The translations under genes were made by a program, and so were the position numbers. 11,103 nt of DNA, taken from the NCBI GenBank assembly GCA_043725085.1, contig JAYSLY010000051.1, positions 1 to 11,103 on the forward strand, in the 5' to 3' direction. Below the pieces are notes generated by a model. It saw only the letters and a list, made by a program, of their open reading frames with translations, was not told the DNA's origin and did no database searches. Every line of letters starts with the position of its first letter. Position 1 is the stretch's first letter. The DNA is from UBA9630 sp043725085 (GTDB lineage: Bacteria > Patescibacteriota > Minisyncoccia > Moranbacterales > UBA2206). This document shows, one piece after another, positions 1-5,777 of the stretch.

Positions 1-62
1 AATGGAATTTAAAAAAGATGACTCCTGTCGGATACAGAAATCATCTTTTAACTCGCGTTTAA
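1..62 (+). pseudogene. IS3-family transposase, C-terminal tail (cut by window edge)
   Basis: Reading from base 3, the frame gives WNLKKMTPVGYRNHLLTRV and then TAA at 60-62. A tail of the form W-N-x-x-x-M-T-P-x-x-Y-R-x-x-L is typical of the very end of the DDE integrase (OrfB) domain of IS3-family transposases, after the catalytic Glu. It is followed 12 bases later by a terminal inverted repeat, as expected for an IS3 right end. The window edge removes the catalytic part, so whether the full gene is intact cannot be judged; it is entered here as partial, not as proven broken. Overlapping ORFs in other frames are shadows. Confidence 0.75.
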
Positions 63-74
63 GTTTTCTATTTG

Positions 75-94
75 TGTCTACTTTAAAGGGTACA
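75..94 (+). repeat. IS3-family right terminal inverted repeat (IRR)
   Basis: The sequence TGTCTACTTTAAAGGGTACA is the reverse complement, at 17 of 20 positions, of the left end at 11011-11030. The mismatches are three adjacent bases in the middle. Both start TG and end CA. Confidence 0.75.
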
Positions 95-127
95 CTTCAT
101 ACTGGTGCGGTTTTTTGTTTTTTCCAA

Positions 128-157
128 TTTCAAAATCAACCGATTTTATGCTATTAT
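128..157 (+). promoter_or_regulatory. Extended -10 promoter of the phosphomannomutase gene
   Basis: TATTAT at 152-157 is preceded by TG at 149-150, forming an extended -10 element (TGnTATTAT). A weak -35 candidate, TTTCAA, lies at 128-133 with an 18-bp spacer. Transcription would start near 164, giving a leader of about 37 nt. The leader carries a modest Shine-Dalgarno, AGG at 188-190, ten bases before the ATG at 201. The 13-mer CGATTTTATGCTA (141-153) recurs exactly at 1644-1656 in front of the restriction-modification cassette. Confidence 0.5.
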
Positions 158-200
158 AGCCTCAGAAACATTTTAATCATTTAAGCTAGGACAAAAAACT

Positions 201-1538
201 ATGGATCCAAAAATTTTCAAAGCCTATGACATTCGCGGGCTTTTCCCTGCGGAGATTGACCGCGATGCTGCCTACGCCATTGGCCGAGCATTGGTTGCAC
301 ATACTAACGCAAAAAAGGTGATTGTGGGATTTGATATGCGAGAATCTTCAAATGAAATGGAAGAGGGACTAATTTCCGGTCTTGTCGACCAAGGCGCAGA
401 TGTGGTGAAGATCGGACTTGCAACAACCCCAATGCTCTATTTCGCCTCTTGGCAGATTGAAGCTGACGCGGCTGTGATGATCACCGCTTCGCATAATCCG
501 GCCCAATATAACGGGATGAAATTTTGTCTAAAAAACGCCGTGCCGATTGGTGAGGGTAGCGGAATGGAAGAAATCAAAGCACTAGCTATCGCCGGTGAAT
601 TTCAAGCTGCGCCAACATTGGGCCAAGTGAACGAAGAAGCCAATTTCCGTCAAAAATACCTGGACTATATGGCAACATTTTTTAAAACCGGAAGTGCTAA
701 GAAAAAATTAGTGATTGATTTTGCCAATGGGATGGGAATCTTGGACAAGGATTTTTTTGAAAAATTCCCCGCCGAAATTGAAGCAACCTATCTCTATGAC
801 ACGCTAGACGGCAATTTCCCCAATCACGAAGCTAATCCCTTGAAAACCGAAACGCTCGCTACGCTCCAAAAAAAAGTGATTGCCGAAAAAGCCGATCTCG
901 GCATCGCCTATGACGGCGACGCCGATCGCGTCGGTTTTGTCACAGAAGAAGGCGAGATTGTTTCTATGGACTACCTCATCGCTCTTTTGGCCAAAGAAGT
1001 GCTCAAGAAAAACCCGGGCGGACTGATTCTTATGGACTTGCGCAGTTCCAATGCCGTGAAAGAAGTGATTGAAGAAGCAGGAGGAAAAGTTAACCGCTGC
1101 CGCGTGGGACATTCTCTTATTAAAAAACAAATGCGCGAACAAGGCGCCATCTTTGCCGGCGAGCTTTCCGGACACTATTTTTTCCAAGAAAATTCCAAAG
1201 CCGAGATGACAACATTTGCCGTCATCACGCTGCTTAATCTCCTCAATGAAACCGGAAAAAAAATGTCGGAATTAGTCGCTGACCTCAAGAGATATTTCCA
1301 TAGCGGCGAAATCAATTCTGACGTCTTGGATAAAAATTTAGTTATGGAAAAATTGAAAGAAACTTACAAAGACGGAAAACTCGACGAACTAGACGGGATT
1401 CGCATCGATTTTCCCGACTGGTGGTTCAACGTCAGAGCGTCCAACACCGAACCAAAACTACGCCTTAATCTTGAGGCAAAAACCAAAGAGTTGATGGAAG
1501 AAAAGCGGGATGAGGTACTGGAAATTATTAGAGGATAG
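201..1538 (+). CDS. Phosphomannomutase/phosphoglucomutase (alpha-D-phosphohexomutase)
   Basis: This cytoplasmic enzyme interconverts the 1- and 6-phosphates of mannose and/or glucose through a phosphoserine and a bisphosphorylated sugar intermediate. It feeds nucleotide-sugar synthesis for surface polysaccharide. All four family signatures are visible: the N-terminal AYDIRG (residues 8-13); the catalytic loop TASHNP with the phosphoserine at Ser97; the metal-binding DGDADR (238-243); the sugar-specificity loop GELSGHYFF (320-328); and the phosphate-binding RASNTEP near the C-terminus (412-418). At 445 residues it is about family length (455-460) and appears complete. It resembles the AlgC/ManB dual-specificity group, but sequence alone does not settle mannose versus glucose preference. 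The ATG at 201 is chosen because family members start just before the KAYDIRG motif. It is monocistronic: the next gene is 128 bp away and differs in composition. Confidence 0.93.
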   Translation: MDPKIFKAYDIRGLFPAEIDRDAAYAIGRALVAHTNAKKVIVGFDMRESSNEMEEGLISGLVDQGADVVKIGLATTPMLYFASWQIEADAAVMITASHNPAQYNGMKFCLKNAVPIGEGSGMEEIKALAIAGEFQAAPTLGQVNEEANFRQKYLDYMATFFKTGSAKKKLVIDFANGMGILDKDFFEKFPAEIEATYLYDTLDGNFPNHEANPLKTETLATLQKKVIAEKADLGIAYDGDADRVGFVTEEGEIVSMDYLIALLAKEVLKKNPGGLILMDLRSSNAVKEVIEEAGGKVNRCRVGHSLIKKQMREQGAIFAGELSGHYFFQENSKAEMTTFAVITLLNLLNETGKKMSELVADLKRYFHSGEINSDVLDKNLVMEKLKETYKDGKLDELDGIRIDFPDWWFNVRASNTEPKLRLNLEAKTKELMEEKRDEVLEIIRG

Positions 1539-1613
1539 TTTTTTAAATTATCCTAATTTAATTAAGTTTTTTATTTATTTTAGAGGGGAATAAGGTGTCT
1601 TTTTTGCTCCTGG

Positions 1614-1648
1614 AATCGCAAAAAATACGATTTTTTATTTATGCGATT
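1614..1648 (+). repeat. Inverted repeat over the cassette promoter, possible operator
   Basis: AATCGCA (1614-1620) and TGCGATT (1642-1648) are perfect 7-bp arms separated by 21 bases. They cover the region where a -35 element would lie and stop seven bases before the -10 hexamer. Such a position would suit a repressor or activator, but no controller (C) protein gene is visible in the cassette. The AT-rich context makes chance possible. The rest of the 1539-1666 gap is AT-rich and without other clear signals. Confidence 0.25.
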
Positions 1649-1651
1649 TTA

Positions 1652-1660
1652 TGCTAAAAT
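1652..1660 (+). promoter_or_regulatory. Extended -10 promoter of the restriction-modification cassette, predicted leaderless
   Basis: TG at 1652-1653, one base, then TAAAAT at 1655-1660 form an extended -10 element. No good -35 is present. With usual spacing, transcription would begin at or within a base or two of the ATG at 1667. There is no Shine-Dalgarno upstream, so the first cassette gene is probably translated from a leaderless mRNA. Confidence 0.5.
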
Positions 1661-1666
1661 ATATTT

Positions 1667-2449
1667 ATGCCGAATTTTAATGATTTAAACCTGGATAATT
1701 GGAAAGAATCAGAAATTTGGACTGATAGCCTTTGGATTATCAACGAACGCGATAAAACAGGAAAGCATAATAACTTTTATCATGGCAATTTTGTTCCGCA
1801 AATACCACGCCAACTAATTTCGAGATATACCAAAAAAAACGAAGTTATTTTTGATCCATTCGTCGGAAGTGGAACAACTGCCTACGAAGCTGAAACTTTA
1901 GGCAGACATTTTATTGGAGTTGATATACAAAAAGATCTTGTCGAGCAGTTAAAATCAAAGGTTGACAATGAGGAGTACTTTTCTGAGATAATTTTTGGAG
2001 ATAGCACAAAAAGCTCCACCTTTGATGAAATAAACGATATTTTAAAAAAACAAAAAAAGGAAAAAATTAGCTTGGCAATTTTACACCCCCCATACGCAGA
2101 TATTGTAAAGTTCAGCAATCTAAAAGATGATTTATCAAACGCAAAATCCTTGAAAGAATTTTTAAATGGTTTTGCATTAGTTTTAAAAAATACGATTTCA
2201 ATTTTAGAAAATGGAAGATATTTAGCCATTGTTATTGGTGATAAATATACTGCTGGACAATGGATTCCGCTAGGATTCTATTGTATGAATGAAGCGCAAA
2301 AATTAGGACTTACCTTGAAAAGTATCGTAATTAAGAATATGGAGGGCAATCGAGCTAAGCAAAACAAAGAGGGTATTTGGCGTTATAGGGCGTTATCAAG
2401 TGATTATTATATTTTTAAACACGAATACATTTTAGTTTTTAAAAAATGA
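1667..2449 (+). CDS. DNA methyltransferase with HPPY motif (N6-adenine or N4-cytosine type)
   Basis: This is an S-adenosylmethionine-dependent amino-methyltransferase of 260 residues. A motif-X-like segment (about 37-50) is followed by motif I, DPFVGSGTT (63-71), which binds the cofactor. Next come an acidic GVDI strand (84-87), the catalytic-position motif IV as HPPY (140-143), and IVIGDKY (188-194) as the following strand. The X-I-IV order matches alpha/gamma-type enzymes rather than the beta class, and no separate target-recognition domain is obvious. Histidine in place of the usual D/N/S of motif IV is unusual, but from memory it characterises a small group of bacterial methylases with the same ending (RYRAL..DYYIFKHEYILVF). 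The product base (m6A or m4C) cannot be told. It opens a four-gene operon and overlaps the next gene by four bases (ATGA). GC is roughly 30%, below that of the flanking genes. The ATG at 1667 lies right after the -10 box, consistent with a leaderless start. Confidence 0.8.
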   Translation: MPNFNDLNLDNWKESEIWTDSLWIINERDKTGKHNNFYHGNFVPQIPRQLISRYTKKNEVIFDPFVGSGTTAYEAETLGRHFIGVDIQKDLVEQLKSKVDNEEYFSEIIFGDSTKSSTFDEINDILKKQKKEKISLAILHPPYADIVKFSNLKDDLSNAKSLKEFLNGFALVLKNTISILENGRYLAIVIGDKYTAGQWIPLGFYCMNEAQKLGLTLKSIVIKNMEGNRAKQNKEGIWRYRALSSDYYIFKHEYILVFKK

Positions 2450-2943
2450 AAAATCTTAAAGAGCAAAAAGCAGAAATAAAAAAACTTCATAAAAAATATG
2501 AAGTGTACTTAATGGCAGAATATGGGGACAGAGATTATGCTGATAATTTAAGCGACCCAGATAATTTTGTGGATGGAATTTATTACCATCAAGCCAACTC
2601 TCAAGAAGACAAAGATAAAATTATCAACAATGGATTCGATAAGAATAGGGTTCAAAAATCAAATCGCGGTGTTAGCGTGGGTTTATATTTGGGGAGAGAT
2701 AGGAAATCATTGGTAAATTTTTATTCTACAAACTTATATAATCCGCAAGATTTTACTCTAAAAATAGAAGGCAATTTTAATTTTCTTGATTTACTTGATG
2801 ATCGAAGCTTTTTACAACAAAATAAGCATAATTTAGAAGAAAAAGTTTTATCTATGGGCTATGATGGCATAAGATACTATGATCCTGACGCAACCGGAGA
2901 AGAATTTGTTCTTTTTAATTATAGAAAAGCCATTTTTTATTAA
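2446..2943 (+). CDS. Putative ADP-ribosyltransferase-like protein in the restriction-modification cassette
   Basis: This 165-residue protein has no family I recognise with certainty. Visible parts are a charged N-terminal helix (1-22); a strand with YYHQA (His48) followed by a helix ending INNGFD; SVGLYLGRD (Tyr81) with a following helix; a TLKIEG strand (104-109); and a C-terminal GYDGIRYY...GEEFVLFN segment with Glu152/Glu153. This order (His before an x-x-x-I-x-x-x-G-F helix, a G-x-Y strand, then GYDG-x-n-G-E-[YF]-V-[VL]-F-N) resembles ADP-ribosyltransferase folds with an H-Y-E triad, such as those found in phage polyvalent proteins. The match is by pattern only. There is no signal peptide or membrane segment. 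Its start codon overlaps the stop of the preceding methyltransferase, so the two are probably translationally coupled, and the endonuclease gene follows 12 bp later. It could be an accessory defence effector, an anti-defence relic or a regulator. Alternatively it could be a structural homologue without catalysis. Confidence 0.55.
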   Translation: MKNLKEQKAEIKKLHKKYEVYLMAEYGDRDYADNLSDPDNFVDGIYYHQANSQEDKDKIINNGFDKNRVQKSNRGVSVGLYLGRDRKSLVNFYSTNLYNPQDFTLKIEGNFNFLDLLDDRSFLQQNKHNLEEKVLSMGYDGIRYYDPDATGEEFVLFNYRKAIFY

Positions 2944-2955
2944 TTACTTTTTCAT

Positions 2956-3639
2956 ATGACAAAGAAAGAATTATTTTTAGAGCTTGCAAAACCTGACAAA
3001 AAAGGAGTAAGTTGCTGGGTTTCGGTGCTAGAATTTGTTGGTAAATACAAAAAGCTTCAACTTGGAAATGGCGGAAGTTGGTGTAGGGCTAATTCCAGCT
3101 TGGCAAAAGAATATCAAATTGAGTTTGATAAAAATATAACAACAGGAAATTCTATAGATAAAATTCGATTAGTAGGGTTAAATACCAAAAAACACTTCAA
3201 CCAAAACATCAGAAAAGATATTAAAGATTTTTACAAAACACAAAATTGTGTAATGTTGGGTATTAATGGTAATTCTGAAAATACAAAAATTGAAATTGAT
3301 CACAAAGACGGGAGAAAAAATGACCACAGAATTTCAAATCTTCAAAATCAAGTACTGTCAGACTTTCAGCCTCTTTCTAAGTGCGCCAATGATGTAAAAA
3401 GACAAATTTGCAAAAAATGTAGGGAAACTAATAGGCGCTGGAGCGCAAAAAATATAAAAGGCAATCCATATGATTTTTATATAGGGGATGAAAACTATTC
3501 TGAAGAATTGGGATGCAAAGGATGTTATCAATATGACCCTGTTGAGTATAGAAAAGTTATTGTAAGAAATATTAGTAAACTTTCAGCAAAAGAAGCCGTG
3601 GATAGTGTTTTTAAGAAATTATATCCAGACGAATTATAA
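2956..3639 (+). CDS. HNH type II restriction endonuclease, NlaIII/ICEA-like
   Basis: This is the predicted DNA-cleaving subunit of a type II system. Key features are GNGGSWCR (37-44), typical of the ICEA/NlaIII group as I remember it; the HNH (beta-beta-alpha metal) core IEIDHKDGRK (112-121) with His116 as likely general base; ISNLQNQ (126-132); and DFQPLSKCANDVKRQ (136-150). The pairs C152-x2-C155 and C187-x2-C190 could form a structural zinc site around the HNH fold. Length, 227 residues, suits the family. NlaIII and its homologue in the H. pylori iceA locus cut at CATG, so CATG specificity is inferred, not shown. It sits 12 bp after the ADP-ribosyltransferase-like gene and 5 bp before the D12 methyltransferase, the expected partner. 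No Shine-Dalgarno precedes the ATG. Base composition is AT-rich like its cassette neighbours. The HNH nuclease call is firm; the subfamily is moderately sure. Confidence 0.82.
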   Translation: MTKKELFLELAKPDKKGVSCWVSVLEFVGKYKKLQLGNGGSWCRANSSLAKEYQIEFDKNITTGNSIDKIRLVGLNTKKHFNQNIRKDIKDFYKTQNCVMLGINGNSENTKIEIDHKDGRKNDHRISNLQNQVLSDFQPLSKCANDVKRQICKKCRETNRRWSAKNIKGNPYDFYIGDENYSEELGCKGCYQYDPVEYRKVIVRNISKLSAKEAVDSVFKKLYPDEL

Positions 3640-3644
3640 ATAGT

Positions 3645-4715
3645 ATGAATTATATTGGAAGCAAATTATCATTACTAGAATTTCTGGAAGAATCAATAAA
3701 TAAAGTGGTCGATAAAGACTGCGACACTTTTTGTGATTTATTTGCTGGCACTGGAATTGTTGGGAGATATTTCAAAAAGAAAGGTTACAAAATTGTCGCA
3801 AACGATATCCAATATTATAGCTATGTTTTAAATAGGCATTATATTGGAAACCATAAAGAGTTGAAATTTTCCGATTTAACAAAAGAACTTCCTGAATTGA
3901 AAAATATAAAATTGTCAAACAAAAAGGATTTTGTTTGCGAGTATTTGTCTAACATAAAAGGAGCAAAAGGATTTATTTACAACAATTACTGTGTTGGTGG
4001 AACGAAAAACAAAGATGAGAAAAGACAATATTTTTCAGACGAAAATGGTATGAGATGTGATGCAATCCGTCAAAAAATTGAACACTGGAAAGCAGAAGGT
4101 TTAATTTCTGATAATGAGTATTATTTTTTAATCACAAGTTTACTTGAATCAATTGATAAATACGCAAACACTGCTTCTGTTTATGGTGCTTTCCTTAAAA
4201 AATTAAAAAAAACCGCTCAAAATAGCTTAATTTTAAAACCTGCTCAATTGATAATAAACGATCAAGATCATGAGGTTTTCAATGAAGATATTAACAATGT
4301 CTTGGGAAAAGTTAGCGGTGATATTTTGTATTTAGATCCGCCATATAACCACCGCCAGTATGCAACAAATTACCACATACTTGAAACTATTGCCAAATAT
4401 GATAATCCAAAAATCCACGGGAAAACCGGTTTGCGTGAATATCAAGGTCAAAAATCACAATACTGCTCAAGATCGCAAGTTAAAAAAGCGTTTGAAGATT
4501 TGATTTTAAAGGCCAATGCGAAATATATCTTTTTGAGTTATAACAACGAAGGATTAATGTCATTAGATGATATTAAAGAAGTTATGAGCTTGCGCGGTAA
4601 ATATGGAAATTTCACAAAAGCTTATAATCGTTTTAAGGCTGACAAAACTGAGAGCAGAGATTTCAAAGCATCAAAAACTGTTGAATATTTGCACTATGTA
4701 AAATGTAGCCAATGA
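3645..4715 (+). CDS. D12-class (Dam-like) adenine-N6 DNA methyltransferase, NlaIII-type
   Basis: This enzyme would methylate adenine at the site cut by the upstream endonuclease and so protect the host. Signatures of the alpha (D12) class are in order: NYIGSK (2-7, motif X, cofactor binding); DLFAGTG (31-37, motif I); an acidic VANDIQYYS strand (51-59, motif II); a long central target-recognition region (about 70-225) with SLLESIDKYANTASVYGA; the catalytic DPPY (231-234, motif IV) followed by NHRQY; and KYIFLSYNNEGL (293-304). The 356 residues are somewhat longer than Dam (about 280) and fit the M.NlaIII/M.HpyI group, which methylates CATG. That assignment is from memory of the family. It lies 5 bp after the endonuclease gene with no visible Shine-Dalgarno, and ends in TGA 17 bp before the convergent trpS. 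No termination hairpin is visible in that gap. Confidence 0.88.
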   Translation: MNYIGSKLSLLEFLEESINKVVDKDCDTFCDLFAGTGIVGRYFKKKGYKIVANDIQYYSYVLNRHYIGNHKELKFSDLTKELPELKNIKLSNKKDFVCEYLSNIKGAKGFIYNNYCVGGTKNKDEKRQYFSDENGMRCDAIRQKIEHWKAEGLISDNEYYFLITSLLESIDKYANTASVYGAFLKKLKKTAQNSLILKPAQLIINDQDHEVFNEDINNVLGKVSGDILYLDPPYNHRQYATNYHILETIAKYDNPKIHGKTGLREYQGQKSQYCSRSQVKKAFEDLILKANAKYIFLSYNNEGLMSLDDIKEVMSLRGKYGNFTKAYNRFKADKTESRDFKASKTVEYLHYVKCSQ

Positions 4716-4732
4716 TTAGAAATTAGAATAAT

Positions 4733-5731
4733 TTAAACTATAAACCCCACTTTTTTCTTCACTTCATCCAATTTCTTTTTGGCTAGCGGACGAACTTTTT
4801 CGGCGCCGGCTCTGAGAATTTCCAAGACTTTTTCATCGGAAAGCTCCGCCATTCTTTTTTGGAATGGCTCAAGGAAACGCACAATCACTTCCGCCAACTC
4901 CGCTTTGAAATCAGCATAACCCTTGCCGACAAAAAATTTTTCTACTTCTTTTGGTGACTTCCCGTCCAAAAGAGAAAAGATATTGATCAGATTTTTCAAA
5001 GCCGGCTTGGAATCGGAATAGACAATTTCACTGCCACTGTCCGTCACCGCTTTTTTGATTTTTTTTCGCACCGTATCCGCATCATCGGTCAGCGCGATGA
5101 AATTATATTCCGACTTGGCTGATTTCGACATTTTTTTGGTCGGATCGTCCAGACCCATAATGCGCATACTTTCTTTGGTAATAAAATGCTCTGGAACAAC
5201 AAATGTCTTGCCAAATTTACTGTTAAACCTTTTCGCCAAATCTCTCGCCAACTCAATATGCTGCAGCTGATCTTCTCCGACTGGAACTACTTGCGTGTCA
5301 TAGAGCAAAATATCAGCTGCCATAAGCACCGGGTAATTGAATATCCCCAACGGCACGCTTTCAAAAGCTTTACTATCCCCCGTGCTCAATTCGGCCTTAT
5401 CTTTAAACTGAGTCATTCGGGAAAGTTCACCGGTCTTAGTAATCGTATTTAAGATCCACATCAGTTCCGCATGCTCTGGAACATGCGACTGGACAAACAC
5501 TGTCGATATGTCCGGGTTAATCCCCGAAGCTAAATATATCTTGGCAACTTCCACGGTTTTCTTTCTTAACTCGTCCGGATCGCGCGGCATCGTAATTGCA
5601 TGCATATCAACCACGCAAAAAATCGAGTCATATTCCTCTTGGAGTTTGACCCAATTTTGAATCGCGCCTAAATAGTTACCGATATGCAAATTGCCTGACG
5701 GAGCAACTCCGGAAAAAATACGTTTTTTCAT
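4733..5731 (-). CDS. trpS: Tryptophan--tRNA ligase
   Basis: This cytoplasmic class I aminoacyl-tRNA synthetase activates tryptophan with ATP and charges tRNA-Trp. The Rossmann-fold signatures are GVAPSGNLHIGNYLGA (8-23, HIGN as the HIGH motif); VDMHAIT (41-47); PVLMAADILLYD (134-145); VGEDQLQHIELARDLAKRFN (151-170); and the ATP-binding KMSKS loop (200-204). At 332 residues it matches the compact bacterial TrpRS length (about 330), so it is complete. The start is supported by AGAGGA, read on the minus strand at 5739-5744, seven bases upstream of the ATG. This is one of the few strong ribosome binding sites in the window. No T-box or trp leader is visible in the 46-bp gap upstream. It is the last of three same-strand genes (rnj, HD-GYP, trpS) but has its own candidate promoter. 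Confidence 0.96.
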   Translation of the reverse strand: MKKRIFSGVAPSGNLHIGNYLGAIQNWVKLQEEYDSIFCVVDMHAITMPRDPDELRKKTVEVAKIYLASGINPDISTVFVQSHVPEHAELMWILNTITKTGELSRMTQFKDKAELSTGDSKAFESVPLGIFNYPVLMAADILLYDTQVVPVGEDQLQHIELARDLAKRFNSKFGKTFVVPEHFITKESMRIMGLDDPTKKMSKSAKSEYNFIALTDDADTVRKKIKKAVTDSGSEIVYSDSKPALKNLINIFSLLDGKSPKEVEKFFVGKGYADFKAELAEVIVRFLEPFQKRMAELSDEKVLEILRAGAEKVRPLAKKKLDEVKKKVGFIV

Positions 5732-5751
5732 AATACTATCCTCTTGAAAAA

Positions 5752-5768
5752 ATTATACTATTATTATA
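5752..5768 (-). promoter_or_regulatory. Candidate trpS promoter (-10 region)
   Basis: Two TATAAT hexamers occur on the minus strand, at 5763-5768 and 5752-5757. Both lie between the end of the HD-GYP gene (5778) and the trpS start. The -35 regions are weak and would lie inside the end of the upstream gene. Either box would give a short leader that keeps the Shine-Dalgarno at 5739-5744. Confidence 0.4.
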
Positions 5769-5777
5769 TCAGCAATC

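Larger units (their letters stand above)
1..94 (+). mobile_element. IS3-family insertion sequence, 3' end
   Basis: The stretch holds the transposase C-terminus (to 62) and the right terminal inverted repeat at 75-94, which ends in CA as IS3-family ends do. The element lies in + orientation and its left part is outside the window. The end sits about 35 bp upstream of the presumed -35 of the phosphomannomutase promoter, so the insertion appears to have left that promoter intact. A similar left end in the same orientation lies at 11011, but the bases flanking the two ends differ (CTT after 94, ATC before 11011). They therefore look like two separate copies rather than the ends of one transposon. 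Confidence 0.75.

Noticed and set aside
2..184. 60-codon open frame at the left edge
   Set aside because: It runs through the IS transposase tail, the inverted repeat and the promoter region in another frame; the transposase frame ending at 62 explains the sequence better.
1534..1555. Terminator after the phosphomannomutase gene
   Set aside because: GGATA/TATCC gives only a weak 5-bp AT-rich stem spanning the stop codon, not followed by a T-run.
2447..2449. TGA read as glycine (SR1/Gracilibacteria code)
   Set aside because: Reading through TGA here and at the end of the D12 methyltransferase gives only short tails, and both genes end naturally at TGA.
2446..2943. Identification as the DarT toxin or as a restriction controller (C) protein
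   Set aside because: DarT motifs are not seen, no DarG-like macrodomain partner is adjacent, and there is no helix-turn-helix of a C protein.
5732..5777. T-box or tryptophan attenuator upstream of trpS
   Set aside because: The gap is 46 bp, too short for a T-box, and shows only -10 boxes and a Shine-Dalgarno.
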